Positions 20,278 to 27,627 of a stretch of DNA of 46,847 nucleotides are shown in pieces. The stretch comes from Cytophagaceae bacterium (GTDB lineage: Bacteria > Bacteroidota > Bacteroidia > Cytophagales > Cytophagaceae). A program made the translations under genes and the position numbers. Location of the stretch: contig JAGKWN010000021.1 in NCBI GenBank assembly GCA_021151805.1, forward strand, positions 1 to 46,847. Reading direction: 5' to 3'. The notes beneath the pieces were generated by a model, which was not told where the DNA came from, did not search any database, and was given only the letters and a program-made list of their open reading frames with translations. Numbering within the stretch: position 1 is the first letter of the stretch; every line of letters starts with the position of its first letter.

Positions 20278-20934
20278 ATGAGCGTACTACAAAAAACTAA
20301 AAGTTTAAAGGATATAACCAGTTTAATTGTAAGTGATTTCAACGCTTGCGATATTACTGTTGCTGCTGGCACTGCTGTAACGACTTTAACTGGTAGAGAT
20401 GGAAAGGATACGGCTAATACAGGCTATAGTTATATACTGTTATATGACGCTTTTGGATATAAGTTTTTGCGTAATAGCGACCTGAATGCAACATTTACTA
20501 CAACAACCAATATTGTAGAGAATAACAATGAAACATTTATATATTGTTCAACCATTACGGGTGCTAATTATTGTTTGGGAATTTCAGGCGATTATATAAA
20601 TCTGGGACAGTCTACTTTTTCTTATGCAAATTATACTTCAGGGCAAGGAAGCATGCTTTTTACTAAACCTACTCTTGGTACCAAACAAATCATAACAGGC
20701 GTAATGGATGGTACAACTATGAAGGTATATGTAGGATTTAAGCTCGTAGCTACGATGAACAATCCTACGTTAAGCAGTATGAGTTCCTATAAATTTATAT
20801 TCCGGATTCAAAATAATACGTCAAATTTAAACTGTGATTTCTATTCGATGACACGGATCAAAGAAGCATTAACAGGAGATCGGTTAATGCAGGCAATACG
20901 GATCAAGGCATTTGAAAATGGCATAAAAGTGTAA
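20278..20934 (+). CDS. Lectin-like array paralogue 4 of 10 (subgroup B)
   Basis: The 218-residue product is very close to the next gene. Both contain SLIVSDFNACDI near the N-terminus, LTGRDGKDTAN (about residues 38-48), GTTMKVYVGFKL, and the same last 14 residues ending in AFENGIKV. It diverges from its partner mainly between residues 45 and 90. The start follows paralogue 3 by 14 bp. No signal peptide is present. The pair looks like a recent tandem duplication. Confidence 0.72.
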   Translation: MSVLQKTKSLKDITSLIVSDFNACDITVAAGTAVTTLTGRDGKDTANTGYSYILLYDAFGYKFLRNSDLNATFTTTTNIVENNNETFIYCSTITGANYCLGISGDYINLGQSTFSYANYTSGQGSMLFTKPTLGTKQIITGVMDGTTMKVYVGFKLVATMNNPTLSSMSSYKFIFRIQNNTSNLNCDFYSMTRIKEALTGDRLMQAIRIKAFENGIKV

Positions 20935-20954
20935 GGTACTATCATGTATATATA

Positions 20955-21614
20955 ATGAGTATACTACAAAAATCAAAAAGACTAAAAGACATCACTAGTT
21001 TAATTGTAAGTGATTTTAATGCGTGTGATATTAATGCAGCATCTGGGAGTGCTGTAACGGCTTTAACTGGTAGAGATGGAAAGGATACAGCCAATGCAAC
21101 AGTGGGTACCTTTACTTTATTATATGATGCGGATGGATTCAAGTTTATACGGACTGTTGATGAGCAGGCTGTTTTCTGGACACATACTTCCCTGATAGAA
21201 AACAACAATGAAACATTTATTTTTTGTTCAAGAATTTCCAATGCTACATATGCATTGGGTATGAGTGGTGATTATATTAACGTGGGACAATCGCGGTTTG
21301 CCTATGCAAATTATACAGTTAATTCCGGAACAATGCTTTTTACCAAGCCAACGGTAGGCACTAAGCAGATCATCACCTGTGTTATAGATGGTACAACGAT
21401 GAAAGTATATGTTGGTTTTAAATTAACAGCAACGTTAAATAATCCTGCATTGAGTAGTTTGAACACAACAAAGTACATTTTCAGGTCACAGAACAATTCA
21501 ACGAACGAAAATTGTGATTTCTATTCCATTACAAGAATTCAGGAAGCCTTAACGGGAGACCGATTGCTGCAAGCCATAAGAATTAAAGCCTTTGAGAACG
21601 GTATAAAAGTGTAA
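20955..21614 (+). CDS. Lectin-like array paralogue 5 of 10 (subgroup B)
   Basis: This 219-residue protein is the sister of paralogue 4. They share the N-terminal 35 residues almost unchanged, LTGRDGKDTAN, SGDYIN.GQS.F.YANYT, GTTMKVYVGFKL and the identical ending AFENGIKV. Differences cluster in residues about 48-75 and 105-125, the likely loops. A 95-bp gap follows, the longest gap inside the array, and may hold a weak internal promoter, although no TAnnTTTG box is clear there. No signal peptide is visible. Confidence 0.72.
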   Translation: MSILQKSKRLKDITSLIVSDFNACDINAASGSAVTALTGRDGKDTANATVGTFTLLYDADGFKFIRTVDEQAVFWTHTSLIENNNETFIFCSRISNATYALGMSGDYINVGQSRFAYANYTVNSGTMLFTKPTVGTKQIITCVIDGTTMKVYVGFKLTATLNNPALSSLNTTKYIFRSQNNSTNENCDFYSITRIQEALTGDRLLQAIRIKAFENGIKV

Positions 21615-21709
21615 ACGATATTCTTTTAATTCCGCAATAGCCTTACAAGACGAATTGCTCAACCAACGAATCTGAAATCAAAGACATTAATCTAATAACA
21701 TTTAAATAT

Positions 21710-22387
21710 ATGAGTAGACTGGCTAGTCCCATAGAAAGTCCAATGAAGCTGTCATCAAATTTTATTTTAAGCATTGAAGCAAATGATCTGGTTGGTTATA
21801 ATGAAGGAGATAATGTTCCCGGCATTCCTGATAATTCCAATACGGGCAATACATTTATCAATGGAAACAATCCTAATTATGGCAAGTTCCACATAGACTC
21901 TGAAGGTTATAAGTGTGTTAATTTTCCTGTTAATGGTATACAATACCAAACGACCAATTTGTATTTACAATCGGCCTCAGTTACCTATGGCGGCGTGATA
22001 GATGTGCAGTTTAAAGCTGCGAATATTTCAATGTTTGCATTGCTGGGTGGTGATGCATTAGCATTTGTTCCACCGGCATATTTGTATATAGGAATTGATG
22101 CTTCCATTAATTATTACTTATCCAATACGCTTTTACCGTTTGGTAAAAGTGTGATTTTAGTAAGAAGAACCTCAAATTATTATGAGTTGTGGGTGAATGG
22201 AAAACTGACTTATTCCAATAGTTTTACGATTACATTAAATACAACTCCTTACCGTTATTATTTTGGTGCTGGTGGCGGTTTTACTGGTAACCTATATCAG
22301 ATGCATGTATGTACAGAGTATCTGGATGATAGCAAGATGAAAAAGCTTACGCGCTACATGGCATTCAAAAATGGTATAAAAATTTAA
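21710..22387 (+). CDS. LamG/concanavalin-like paralogue 6 of 10 (subgroup C)
   Basis: The 225-residue product opens with SPIESPMKLSSNFILS, which aligns with GSPLELSSNFVLS of paralogues 7 and 8. The jelly-roll signature is degenerate (IPDNSNTGNTF). The C-terminal part reads YQMHVCTEYLDD followed by LTRYMAFKNGIKI, again close to 7 and 8 (YQVHVCHESLND). It is the diverged founder or sister of that pair. No signal peptide is present. The function is inferred from the array. Confidence 0.72.
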   Translation: MSRLASPIESPMKLSSNFILSIEANDLVGYNEGDNVPGIPDNSNTGNTFINGNNPNYGKFHIDSEGYKCVNFPVNGIQYQTTNLYLQSASVTYGGVIDVQFKAANISMFALLGGDALAFVPPAYLYIGIDASINYYLSNTLLPFGKSVILVRRTSNYYELWVNGKLTYSNSFTITLNTTPYRYYFGAGGGFTGNLYQMHVCTEYLDDSKMKKLTRYMAFKNGIKI

Positions 22388-22396
22388 ATAATTACA

Positions 22397-23116
22397 ATGA
22401 GTACAATAGTAGGAGTTATCGGAAGCCCATTAGAATTGTCATCTAATTTTGTTTTGAGTTGTGAATCGGATTCATTAACCGGTTATACTGTTGGTGATCC
22501 GGTTACTTCATGGACTGACAATTCAGGAACGGGTAATCATGCTTCTGCCTCTGGCAGTTTAAGACCAACATACAATGTTGATGCGAACGGATTTAAATAT
22601 CTCAAATACACCCGTGCTGATAAAACCAGACTGATTACTGCCAATAATCAGATTCAACCCAATTCAATAACCGTTTGTCTTGTGCTAAGAATTGATTTAA
22701 TCAATAATGAAGTTAAAGAAATCTTCAATGCAAATACCGGCGTTAATTCAAAGGACAGGCAGCGTATATTGACAAATTATTCGTTGCAATCAGATGTTTC
22801 CGGCATTGCTCAGTCATCAGCAGTTGTGTCACCATCTATTTCCAGTGACGGACAGAAAGTAGTTATAACTTACAGACGTGAAGCAGATGGAACAATCTCC
22901 GTTTTAAAAAATTCCTTATTGATAAAAAAACAACTTGTAACATTTACTCCGCAGACATTCAATGCACCTTATACAATAGGAACTCTTGGCCCGCAGGATA
23001 ATTATTTCATCGATGGTGGATATTATCAGGTGCATGTTTGCCATGAATCTCTGAATGATCAGAAAATTCAGAAGCTTATACGTTATGCAGCATTCAAAAG
23101 TGGTATCAGAATTTAA
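22397..23116 (+). CDS. LamG/concanavalin-like paralogue 7 of 10 (subgroup C)
   Basis: The 239-residue product contains WTDNSGTGNHA (about residues 40-50), then DANGFKYLKYTRADKTRL, a classic order for LamG-like domains in which the SGxGN motif precedes the first core strands. The ending is LIRYAAFKSGIRI. It is the same length as paralogue 8 and starts exactly 729 bp before it; a 58-bp block is identical between the two. The gap to the previous gene is 9 bp. No signal peptide is visible. Confidence 0.75.
   Translation: MSTIVGVIGSPLELSSNFVLSCESDSLTGYTVGDPVTSWTDNSGTGNHASASGSLRPTYNVDANGFKYLKYTRADKTRLITANNQIQPNSITVCLVLRIDLINNEVKEIFNANTGVNSKDRQRILTNYSLQSDVSGIAQSSAVVSPSISSDGQKVVITYRREADGTISVLKNSLLIKKQLVTFTPQTFNAPYTIGTLGPQDNYFIDGGYYQVHVCHESLNDQKIQKLIRYAAFKSGIRI
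22545..22602 (+). repeat. 58-bp block identical between paralogues 7 and 8
   Basis: This stretch of paralogue 7 is identical to 23274-23331 in paralogue 8, at the constant 729-bp offset, while flanking codons differ at silent and non-silent sites. A recent duplication or gene conversion explains it. Confidence 0.8.
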
Positions 23117-23125
23117 TAATATAAG

Positions 23126-23845
23126 ATGAGTATAATAGTAGGAGTTATCGGAAGCCCATTAGAATTGTCGGGGAATTTTGTGTTAAGTTGTGAATCAGAT
23201 ACATTGAACGGCTATTCAACCGGCGACCCGGTTAGCAGCTGGACAGACAGTTCAGGAACTGGTAATCATGCTACTGCCTCTGGCAGTTTAAGACCAACAT
23301 ACAATGTTGATGCGAACGGATTTAAATATCTAAAATATACCCGTGCGGATAAAACCAGACTGGTAACAACCAATAATCAGATTCAGCCAGCTGCAATAAC
23401 CATCTGCCTGGTATTATGTGTTGATTTGATTAATGCTGAAAATAAAGAAATATTTGGCTCAAGCACCGGAGTTAATTTAAAAGACAGACAACGGATATTA
23501 TCAAATTATTCATTACAGTCAGATGTTTCAGGTATTGCGCAATCTTCGTCAGTTTTGGCTACTAATATTTCAACCGACGGACAGAAGGTGGTTATAACTT
23601 ACAGACGTGAATCAGATGGTACCATTTCTATTTATAGAAATTTTTTACTGGTAAAGAAACAGGTTGTTACATTCACGCCACAGACAGCCAATTTTCCTTA
23701 TGTATTAGGAACCCTGGGACCACAGGATAATTATTTTATGGATGGCAGATATTACCAGGCACATGTTTGCCATGAAGCCCTGAGCGATCAGAAAATTAAA
23801 AAGCTTATCCGTTATGCAGCATTTAAAAGTGGCATCAGAATTTAA
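23126..23845 (+). CDS. LamG/concanavalin-like paralogue 8 of 10 (subgroup C)
   Basis: This 239-residue protein is nearly a copy of paralogue 7 (WTDSSGTGNHA, the same DANGFKYLKYTRADKTRL segment, the same ending LIRYAAFKSGIRI). Differences concentrate between residues about 85 and 110 and at 145-190. Both genes are 720 bp and both are followed by very short gaps. This is the youngest visible duplication in the array. No signal peptide is present. Confidence 0.75.
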   Translation: MSIIVGVIGSPLELSGNFVLSCESDTLNGYSTGDPVSSWTDSSGTGNHATASGSLRPTYNVDANGFKYLKYTRADKTRLVTTNNQIQPAAITICLVLCVDLINAENKEIFGSSTGVNLKDRQRILSNYSLQSDVSGIAQSSSVLATNISTDGQKVVITYRRESDGTISIYRNFLLVKKQVVTFTPQTANFPYVLGTLGPQDNYFMDGRYYQAHVCHEALSDQKIKKLIRYAAFKSGIRI

Positions 23846-23857
23846 TTTTAATAAATA

Positions 23858-24505
23858 ATGGCAACCAGAGTTAATGTAAAATTCCCAAATGAAATTGCCG
23901 GCCTATTGGCCTGGTGGGATGCTGTAGATTTTAATGGATTAGCTGATAATACTTCAATATCCACATGGCAGGATAAAAGCGGGAATGGGTATCATTTTGT
24001 AAATACATCTTCTCCTTCGGTTAAAAAAACAGGACCCAGCGGAAATGCAGTGTTATCCGGTTCGGGAGCTTATCATGCTGCTGTAAATCTATATAGTCAA
24101 ATGCCTTTTACTATGTTTTGTGTGCATAAGAAAAATCATGCTACTTTTGCAGTCGTATTCAGTTCGTTTGAGGGCAATAATAATTTTATTCTTTCCAATA
24201 GTTCATTACTCCAGAATTCAGGCACAACCAATATGGCCGGTGCTGGTGATTTGGTTAATACTTACATGCTGACTGTCGTTGCATCCAATACTGCTTCTCA
24301 AAGAATTGTCCGGATGAACAGTGTTCCATACACTCCTGTAGCTAATGTAATTTCTGCTATATCGGGCCTTTCATTAAATTTTCGAAATTCATTTGGGAAT
24401 ATTGGTATTAATGACTTGAGCGAAATAATAATATTTAACAGGCCACTTCTGTTGAGTGAAATAAGTTTAGTTGAGAGGTATCTAAGATTTAAATGGAAAT
24501 TATGA
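23858..24505 (+). CDS. LamG-like jelly-roll paralogue 9 of 10 (subgroup D)
   Basis: The 215-residue product starts MATRVNVKFPNEIAGLLAWW, followed by WQDKSGNGYHF (about residues 36-46). This is the most typical LamG-like signature in the array (LAWWDA ... WxDxSGNG). The ending LSEISLVERYLRFKWKL corresponds to the common 'LsxxEixxlerYLxxKWgl' end of LamG-like proteins. Subgroup D thus keeps the ancestral ending, whereas paralogues 1-8 carry a derived AFxxGIKI ending. The stop codon overlaps the start of the next gene. No signal peptide is visible. Confidence 0.78.
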   Translation: MATRVNVKFPNEIAGLLAWWDAVDFNGLADNTSISTWQDKSGNGYHFVNTSSPSVKKTGPSGNAVLSGSGAYHAAVNLYSQMPFTMFCVHKKNHATFAVVFSSFEGNNNFILSNSSLLQNSGTTNMAGAGDLVNTYMLTVVASNTASQRIVRMNSVPYTPVANVISAISGLSLNFRNSFGNIGINDLSEIIIFNRPLLLSEISLVERYLRFKWKL

Positions 24506-25167
24506 GTACAAAGGTAAATGTAAAATTTCCCAATGAGATCTCCGGCTTATTAGCATGGTGGGATGCAAATGATCTGAAAGCTTTATCAAATGGAACCATT
24601 ATTGACAGTTGGTCAGATAAAAGTGGTAATGGATACGTGTTTAATTATAACACGCTTAAATCAGTTAAACAAACAGACAGCAATGGTTATACCGTTTTGG
24701 CTGGTGGTGGTAGATATAACTGTACAATAGATCTTGGTAGTACAAAGCAGCCATTTACCTTTTTTATTGTATTCAAAGCAAATTCAGTGGGTTATAATAT
24801 TGTATTAAGTACCTATGATGGCGGATCCAATTTTCTTATCGCCGGAAATGGTACTTCTTTTATCACGCTTTATTACCAGAATTTTCCAAATCCGTTAGGG
24901 AACTATGATATAATAAACAGGCATCAATTAAATACAGTTGTATCCGCTATTCCAAGTGAGCGGGTTCAAAAATTTGATGGAATAGAATATCCGGTTGTTG
25001 CTAATACGATTACTACTCTTACAGGACTTTCATTAAACTGGCGTAATAGTGATGGGAATTATGGGCTTACAGATTATTATGAAATCATCATTTATAACAG
25101 AAAACTGAGTAATAATGAAATTAGGCTTATGGAGCGCTACTTAAAATTTAAATGGGGTTTACAATGA
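24502..25167 (+). CDS. LamG-like jelly-roll paralogue 10 of 10 (subgroup D)
   Basis: I place the start at the ATG at 24502 and not at 24493. The resulting MSTKVNVKFPNEISGLLAWW aligns residue for residue with the start of paralogue 9, and the gene then overlaps the previous stop by 4 bp (ATGA). The product is 221 residues with WSDKSGNGYVF and the ending LMERYLKFKWGLQ, the canonical LamG-like terminus. It is the last lectin-like gene, followed by a 78-bp gap and a 62-aa gene. No signal peptide is present. Confidence 0.78.
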   Translation: MSTKVNVKFPNEISGLLAWWDANDLKALSNGTIIDSWSDKSGNGYVFNYNTLKSVKQTDSNGYTVLAGGGRYNCTIDLGSTKQPFTFFIVFKANSVGYNIVLSTYDGGSNFLIAGNGTSFITLYYQNFPNPLGNYDIINRHQLNTVVSAIPSERVQKFDGIEYPVVANTITTLTGLSLNWRNSDGNYGLTDYYEIIIYNRKLSNNEIRLMERYLKFKWGLQ

Positions 25168-25245
25168 AAACTCTTCGGATTAGTTGGCTTAAATTGATTA
25201 CCTTTAAAATATAATTAAGATTATTATTAAAACTTATATATCACT

Positions 25246-25434
25246 ATGTCTGAAAAAATATCTTTTGAATTGACTTCCGAAGAAGCATCTCAGTTAATGA
25301 AGATTATAAATATTGCTGTTAAGCAGGTTGGTCTTGAAGATGGAGGTGAAACAGCAAATAATGGCGTGTATTTTCTTAATAAAATCAATAAAGCTTTTTC
25401 AGAAAAGCAAAATGGTTCTGAAGTACGTTCCTGA
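25246..25434 (+). CDS. Small hypothetical protein closing the fibre gene train
   Basis: This is a 62-residue acidic and helical protein (ISFELTSEEASQLMKIINIA, then FLNKINKAFSE) with no signal peptide. I do not recognise the family. Its position directly before a strong terminator and after the lectin-like genes suggests it belongs to the same transcript; a small chaperone or assembly role is possible but not shown. Confidence 0.6.
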   Translation: MSEKISFELTSEEASQLMKIINIAVKQVGLEDGGETANNGVYFLNKINKAFSEKQNGSEVRS

Positions 25435-25465
25435 TACCATTAACGGTTTTGTATAATCTTTCATA

Positions 25466-25509
25466 AAAACAAATAGCTGCGTTTTTAAAATCATGCAGCT
25501 ATTTGTTTT
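25466..25509. terminator. Bidirectional hairpin terminator between convergent genes
   Basis: A perfect 15-bp stem (25466-25480 with 25495-25509) and a 14-nt loop carry A/T runs on both sides, so it can stop transcripts from both strands. It ends the plus-strand fibre operon and overlaps the stop codon of the minus-strand small membrane protein. Confidence 0.85.
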
Positions 25510-25771
25510 ATGAGTTTAACTGATTTTTTCCTCTTTTTACTTCTTCCACAGGAATTGTTATAATATCATCATTCTTCTTATTTTTTTTAGATGGTGTGAT
25601 AAGGCGTACCACAGAACTCAAAATTCCCCAGCAGATGCCTATGGCAAGCGCTAAACAAAGAATGACAGGAATTAATAAAATAACAAGAATGATGATGAAA
25701 AACACAACCAGTCCGGGTAGTGTTTTTATCTTATTCTGGTAGGAATTAAAATGGAATACATATTTTTTCAT
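25508..25771 (-). CDS. Small membrane protein coupled to the GT2 glycosyltransferase
   Basis: The 87-residue protein has one or two closely spaced hydrophobic segments (residues about 20-55, rich in Leu, Ile and Val) followed by a lysine-rich cytoplasmic tail. The start codon overlaps the stop of the glycosyltransferase gene by 4 bp, so the two are translated together. I do not recognise a family. A helper of the synthase, by analogy with small subunits of polysaccharide synthases, is inference. Confidence 0.65.
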   Translation of the reverse strand: MKKYVFHFNSYQNKIKTLPGLVVFFIIILVILLIPVILCLALAIGICWGILSSVVRLITPSKKNKKNDDIITIPVEEVKRGKNQLNS

Positions 25772-27507
25772 ATACTGTCAGGTTTCCAGAATGCTGCCCG
25801 TACAAAAGTATTTAATTGATAGATATGGTATATACCAAGTACTGTAAATAGTATGGTTGGTAGCCAATAAACATTTGAGGAGATGAACAAATGTATTGAA
25901 TTATATATTATACCTAATATTGTACATGTTATTATTAGTATATGTGGTATGATGTGTTTCCAGTGTTTGCCATCCAGTACTCTTTTTTTAGGTGTTACAT
26001 GGAAGGGCAACTTACGTGTTTGAATGACAGTCAACCAGGATGATATAATATATGAAAACGAAGCCCAGAATTTCTGGTCAAATCGTTTGGTTGAGATACT
26101 GCCGTGACCGCTCTTAAATACAATGATGTTCAATAATTGGAACAGGATAAAAAAAATAATAAACTTTACGGATACTATGAATGGTGCCGTTTGTGTAAAG
26201 AAGTAAATAATCGGTACAGCGAATAAAATAATCGAGAACAGTGGCGTAATATAAGAATAGAATACCGTAAAATATGAAATGCGTTGCATGAAAGTAAGCC
26301 CTTTCAGAAATAAGGGATTAAATTTACTCAAACCAATATCAATCGATCCCATCGCATATCTTTTTTGTTGTTTGATCCAGCTTGTTAAATCCTGCGGTGA
26401 CAACATGGAGCATTCAACAGCAGCATGATAGACTGATTGCCATTTATTTTTCACATCGGCATGCATTAAAAGTGAATTGAAAATGTCTTCCGAAATATGA
26501 TGCCGGTATGGTATTCCTAATTCGATATTACTATTTTCATTCATTAATGATAATACAGCTTCCCGTCGCATAATTGAACCGGCTCCGCAACTGAAAACAG
26601 CATTGTGTTTATTTCTTCGTCTTAGTACAACATCATAAAAAACATTCGGGTTACTGCAGAAGATATCTTTTCCTGCGGTAGTTTTTTTATAAAACCGTTC
26701 AAGAATATTTCCGATGAATAAGCCTGATTTTCCAGCGATTGTTTTAAGATGTTCTTTCAAATTTTCTGATTCTGTTATGTCTTTAAACCATTGCGGAGTC
26801 TGAACCCAGGCAACTTTATGATTTCTGAAATACCCGGTTGTGTGATATAAAAATCTAGGAAAGGGACGGGTATCAGCGTCAAGGATTACAAAAAGATCGC
26901 CACAGGATTGAAGGATGGCATTGTTAAGATTACCGGCTTTAAATCCTATATTATTTTTCCTTGAAACATAATATACATCCAATTTTTCAGCTAAGGATTT
27001 GAAATTTTCTTTTGTATGATCTCTACCATCACGTTGTCCATCATCGAGTAAATAAACCTTAATGCTCACATCCGGATAAGGATAAAACAATCTTTTTGCT
27101 TCGGTAATCGTTTCATGCAAAATGAATTCTTCCTCATTAATGGTTGCAATATATATATCAATCGTAACAGGGCGGTCATGTTCGTTTGGCTGGAGCTGTC
27201 TTATTTCAGAGAGCATATGTACTGCCTGCTGTTTTTCGACATCAGAAGCATGCCAGTAGTTAATGATCCGTAAAACGGAACCCAGGAAAAAAATGCATTC
27301 TGTTATCCACACTATGTAGCAATATTCAATATGATCCGGATTAAAAGATTCTATCCATCTCCACGTTATATAAAAACATCCTGTGATTATAAATACAAGA
27401 GAGGATAAACGAAAAATTTTAAGTTGAAGGGGTGTGATTACAGAAGGTTTTTCAGGACGTGTCTTTCCGATGATCGGCATAAAGAGTCGTCGTGATTTAT
27501 AGAACAT
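25768..27507 (-). CDS. Cellulose-synthase-like family 2 glycosyltransferase
   Basis: The 579-residue membrane protein has two N-terminal transmembrane helices (about residues 32-51 and 62-82), a cytosolic GT-A domain, and a cluster of C-terminal helices (about 405-575). The processive GT2 motifs are in order: DDG at 155-157, DAD at 210-212, TPQ at 237-239, ED at 340-341 and QQKRY at 380-384 (the Q-x-x-R-W motif with Tyr for Trp). Such enzymes polymerise a beta-glycan from a nucleotide sugar and thread it through the membrane. No PilZ domain is visible, so there is no sign of cyclic-di-GMP control within this protein. The gene is divergent from a glycoside hydrolase gene. The polymer made is unknown. 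Confidence 0.88.
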   Translation of the reverse strand: MFYKSRRLFMPIIGKTRPEKPSVITPLQLKIFRLSSLVFIITGCFYITWRWIESFNPDHIEYCYIVWITECIFFLGSVLRIINYWHASDVEKQQAVHMLSEIRQLQPNEHDRPVTIDIYIATINEEEFILHETITEAKRLFYPYPDVSIKVYLLDDGQRDGRDHTKENFKSLAEKLDVYYVSRKNNIGFKAGNLNNAILQSCGDLFVILDADTRPFPRFLYHTTGYFRNHKVAWVQTPQWFKDITESENLKEHLKTIAGKSGLFIGNILERFYKKTTAGKDIFCSNPNVFYDVVLRRRNKHNAVFSCGAGSIMRREAVLSLMNENSNIELGIPYRHHISEDIFNSLLMHADVKNKWQSVYHAAVECSMLSPQDLTSWIKQQKRYAMGSIDIGLSKFNPLFLKGLTFMQRISYFTVFYSYITPLFSIILFAVPIIYFFTQTAPFIVSVKFIIFFILFQLLNIIVFKSGHGSISTKRFDQKFWASFSYIISSWLTVIQTRKLPFHVTPKKRVLDGKHWKHIIPHILIITCTILGIIYNSIHLFISSNVYWLPTILFTVLGIYHIYQLNTFVRAAFWKPDSI

Positions 27508-27541
27508 GTAGTATCAGAAATTGGGAGAAAGAATGTTTACT

Positions 27542-27570
27542 AAAATATAAGGCAGTTAAAATCGATTCAA
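27542..27570 (-). promoter_or_regulatory. Candidate promoter of the glycosyltransferase gene
   Basis: On the minus strand a TTG (27568-27570) lies 18 bp upstream of TATATTTT (27542-27549). This is one mismatch from the Bacteroidota -33/-7 pattern (TTG, 17-23 bp, TAnnTTTG). It lies about 35 bp upstream of the start codon. Confidence 0.45.
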
Positions 27571-27627
27571 AATTGTTTATTGCTTTTTCGAATAGTAACT
27601 TAACCGTTAATCATTGAAATTTACTAT

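Noticed and set aside
488..25167. Complete prophage
   Set aside because: There is no terminase, portal, capsid, integrase, lysis or replication gene in the window; only fibre-like and adhesin-like proteins are present.
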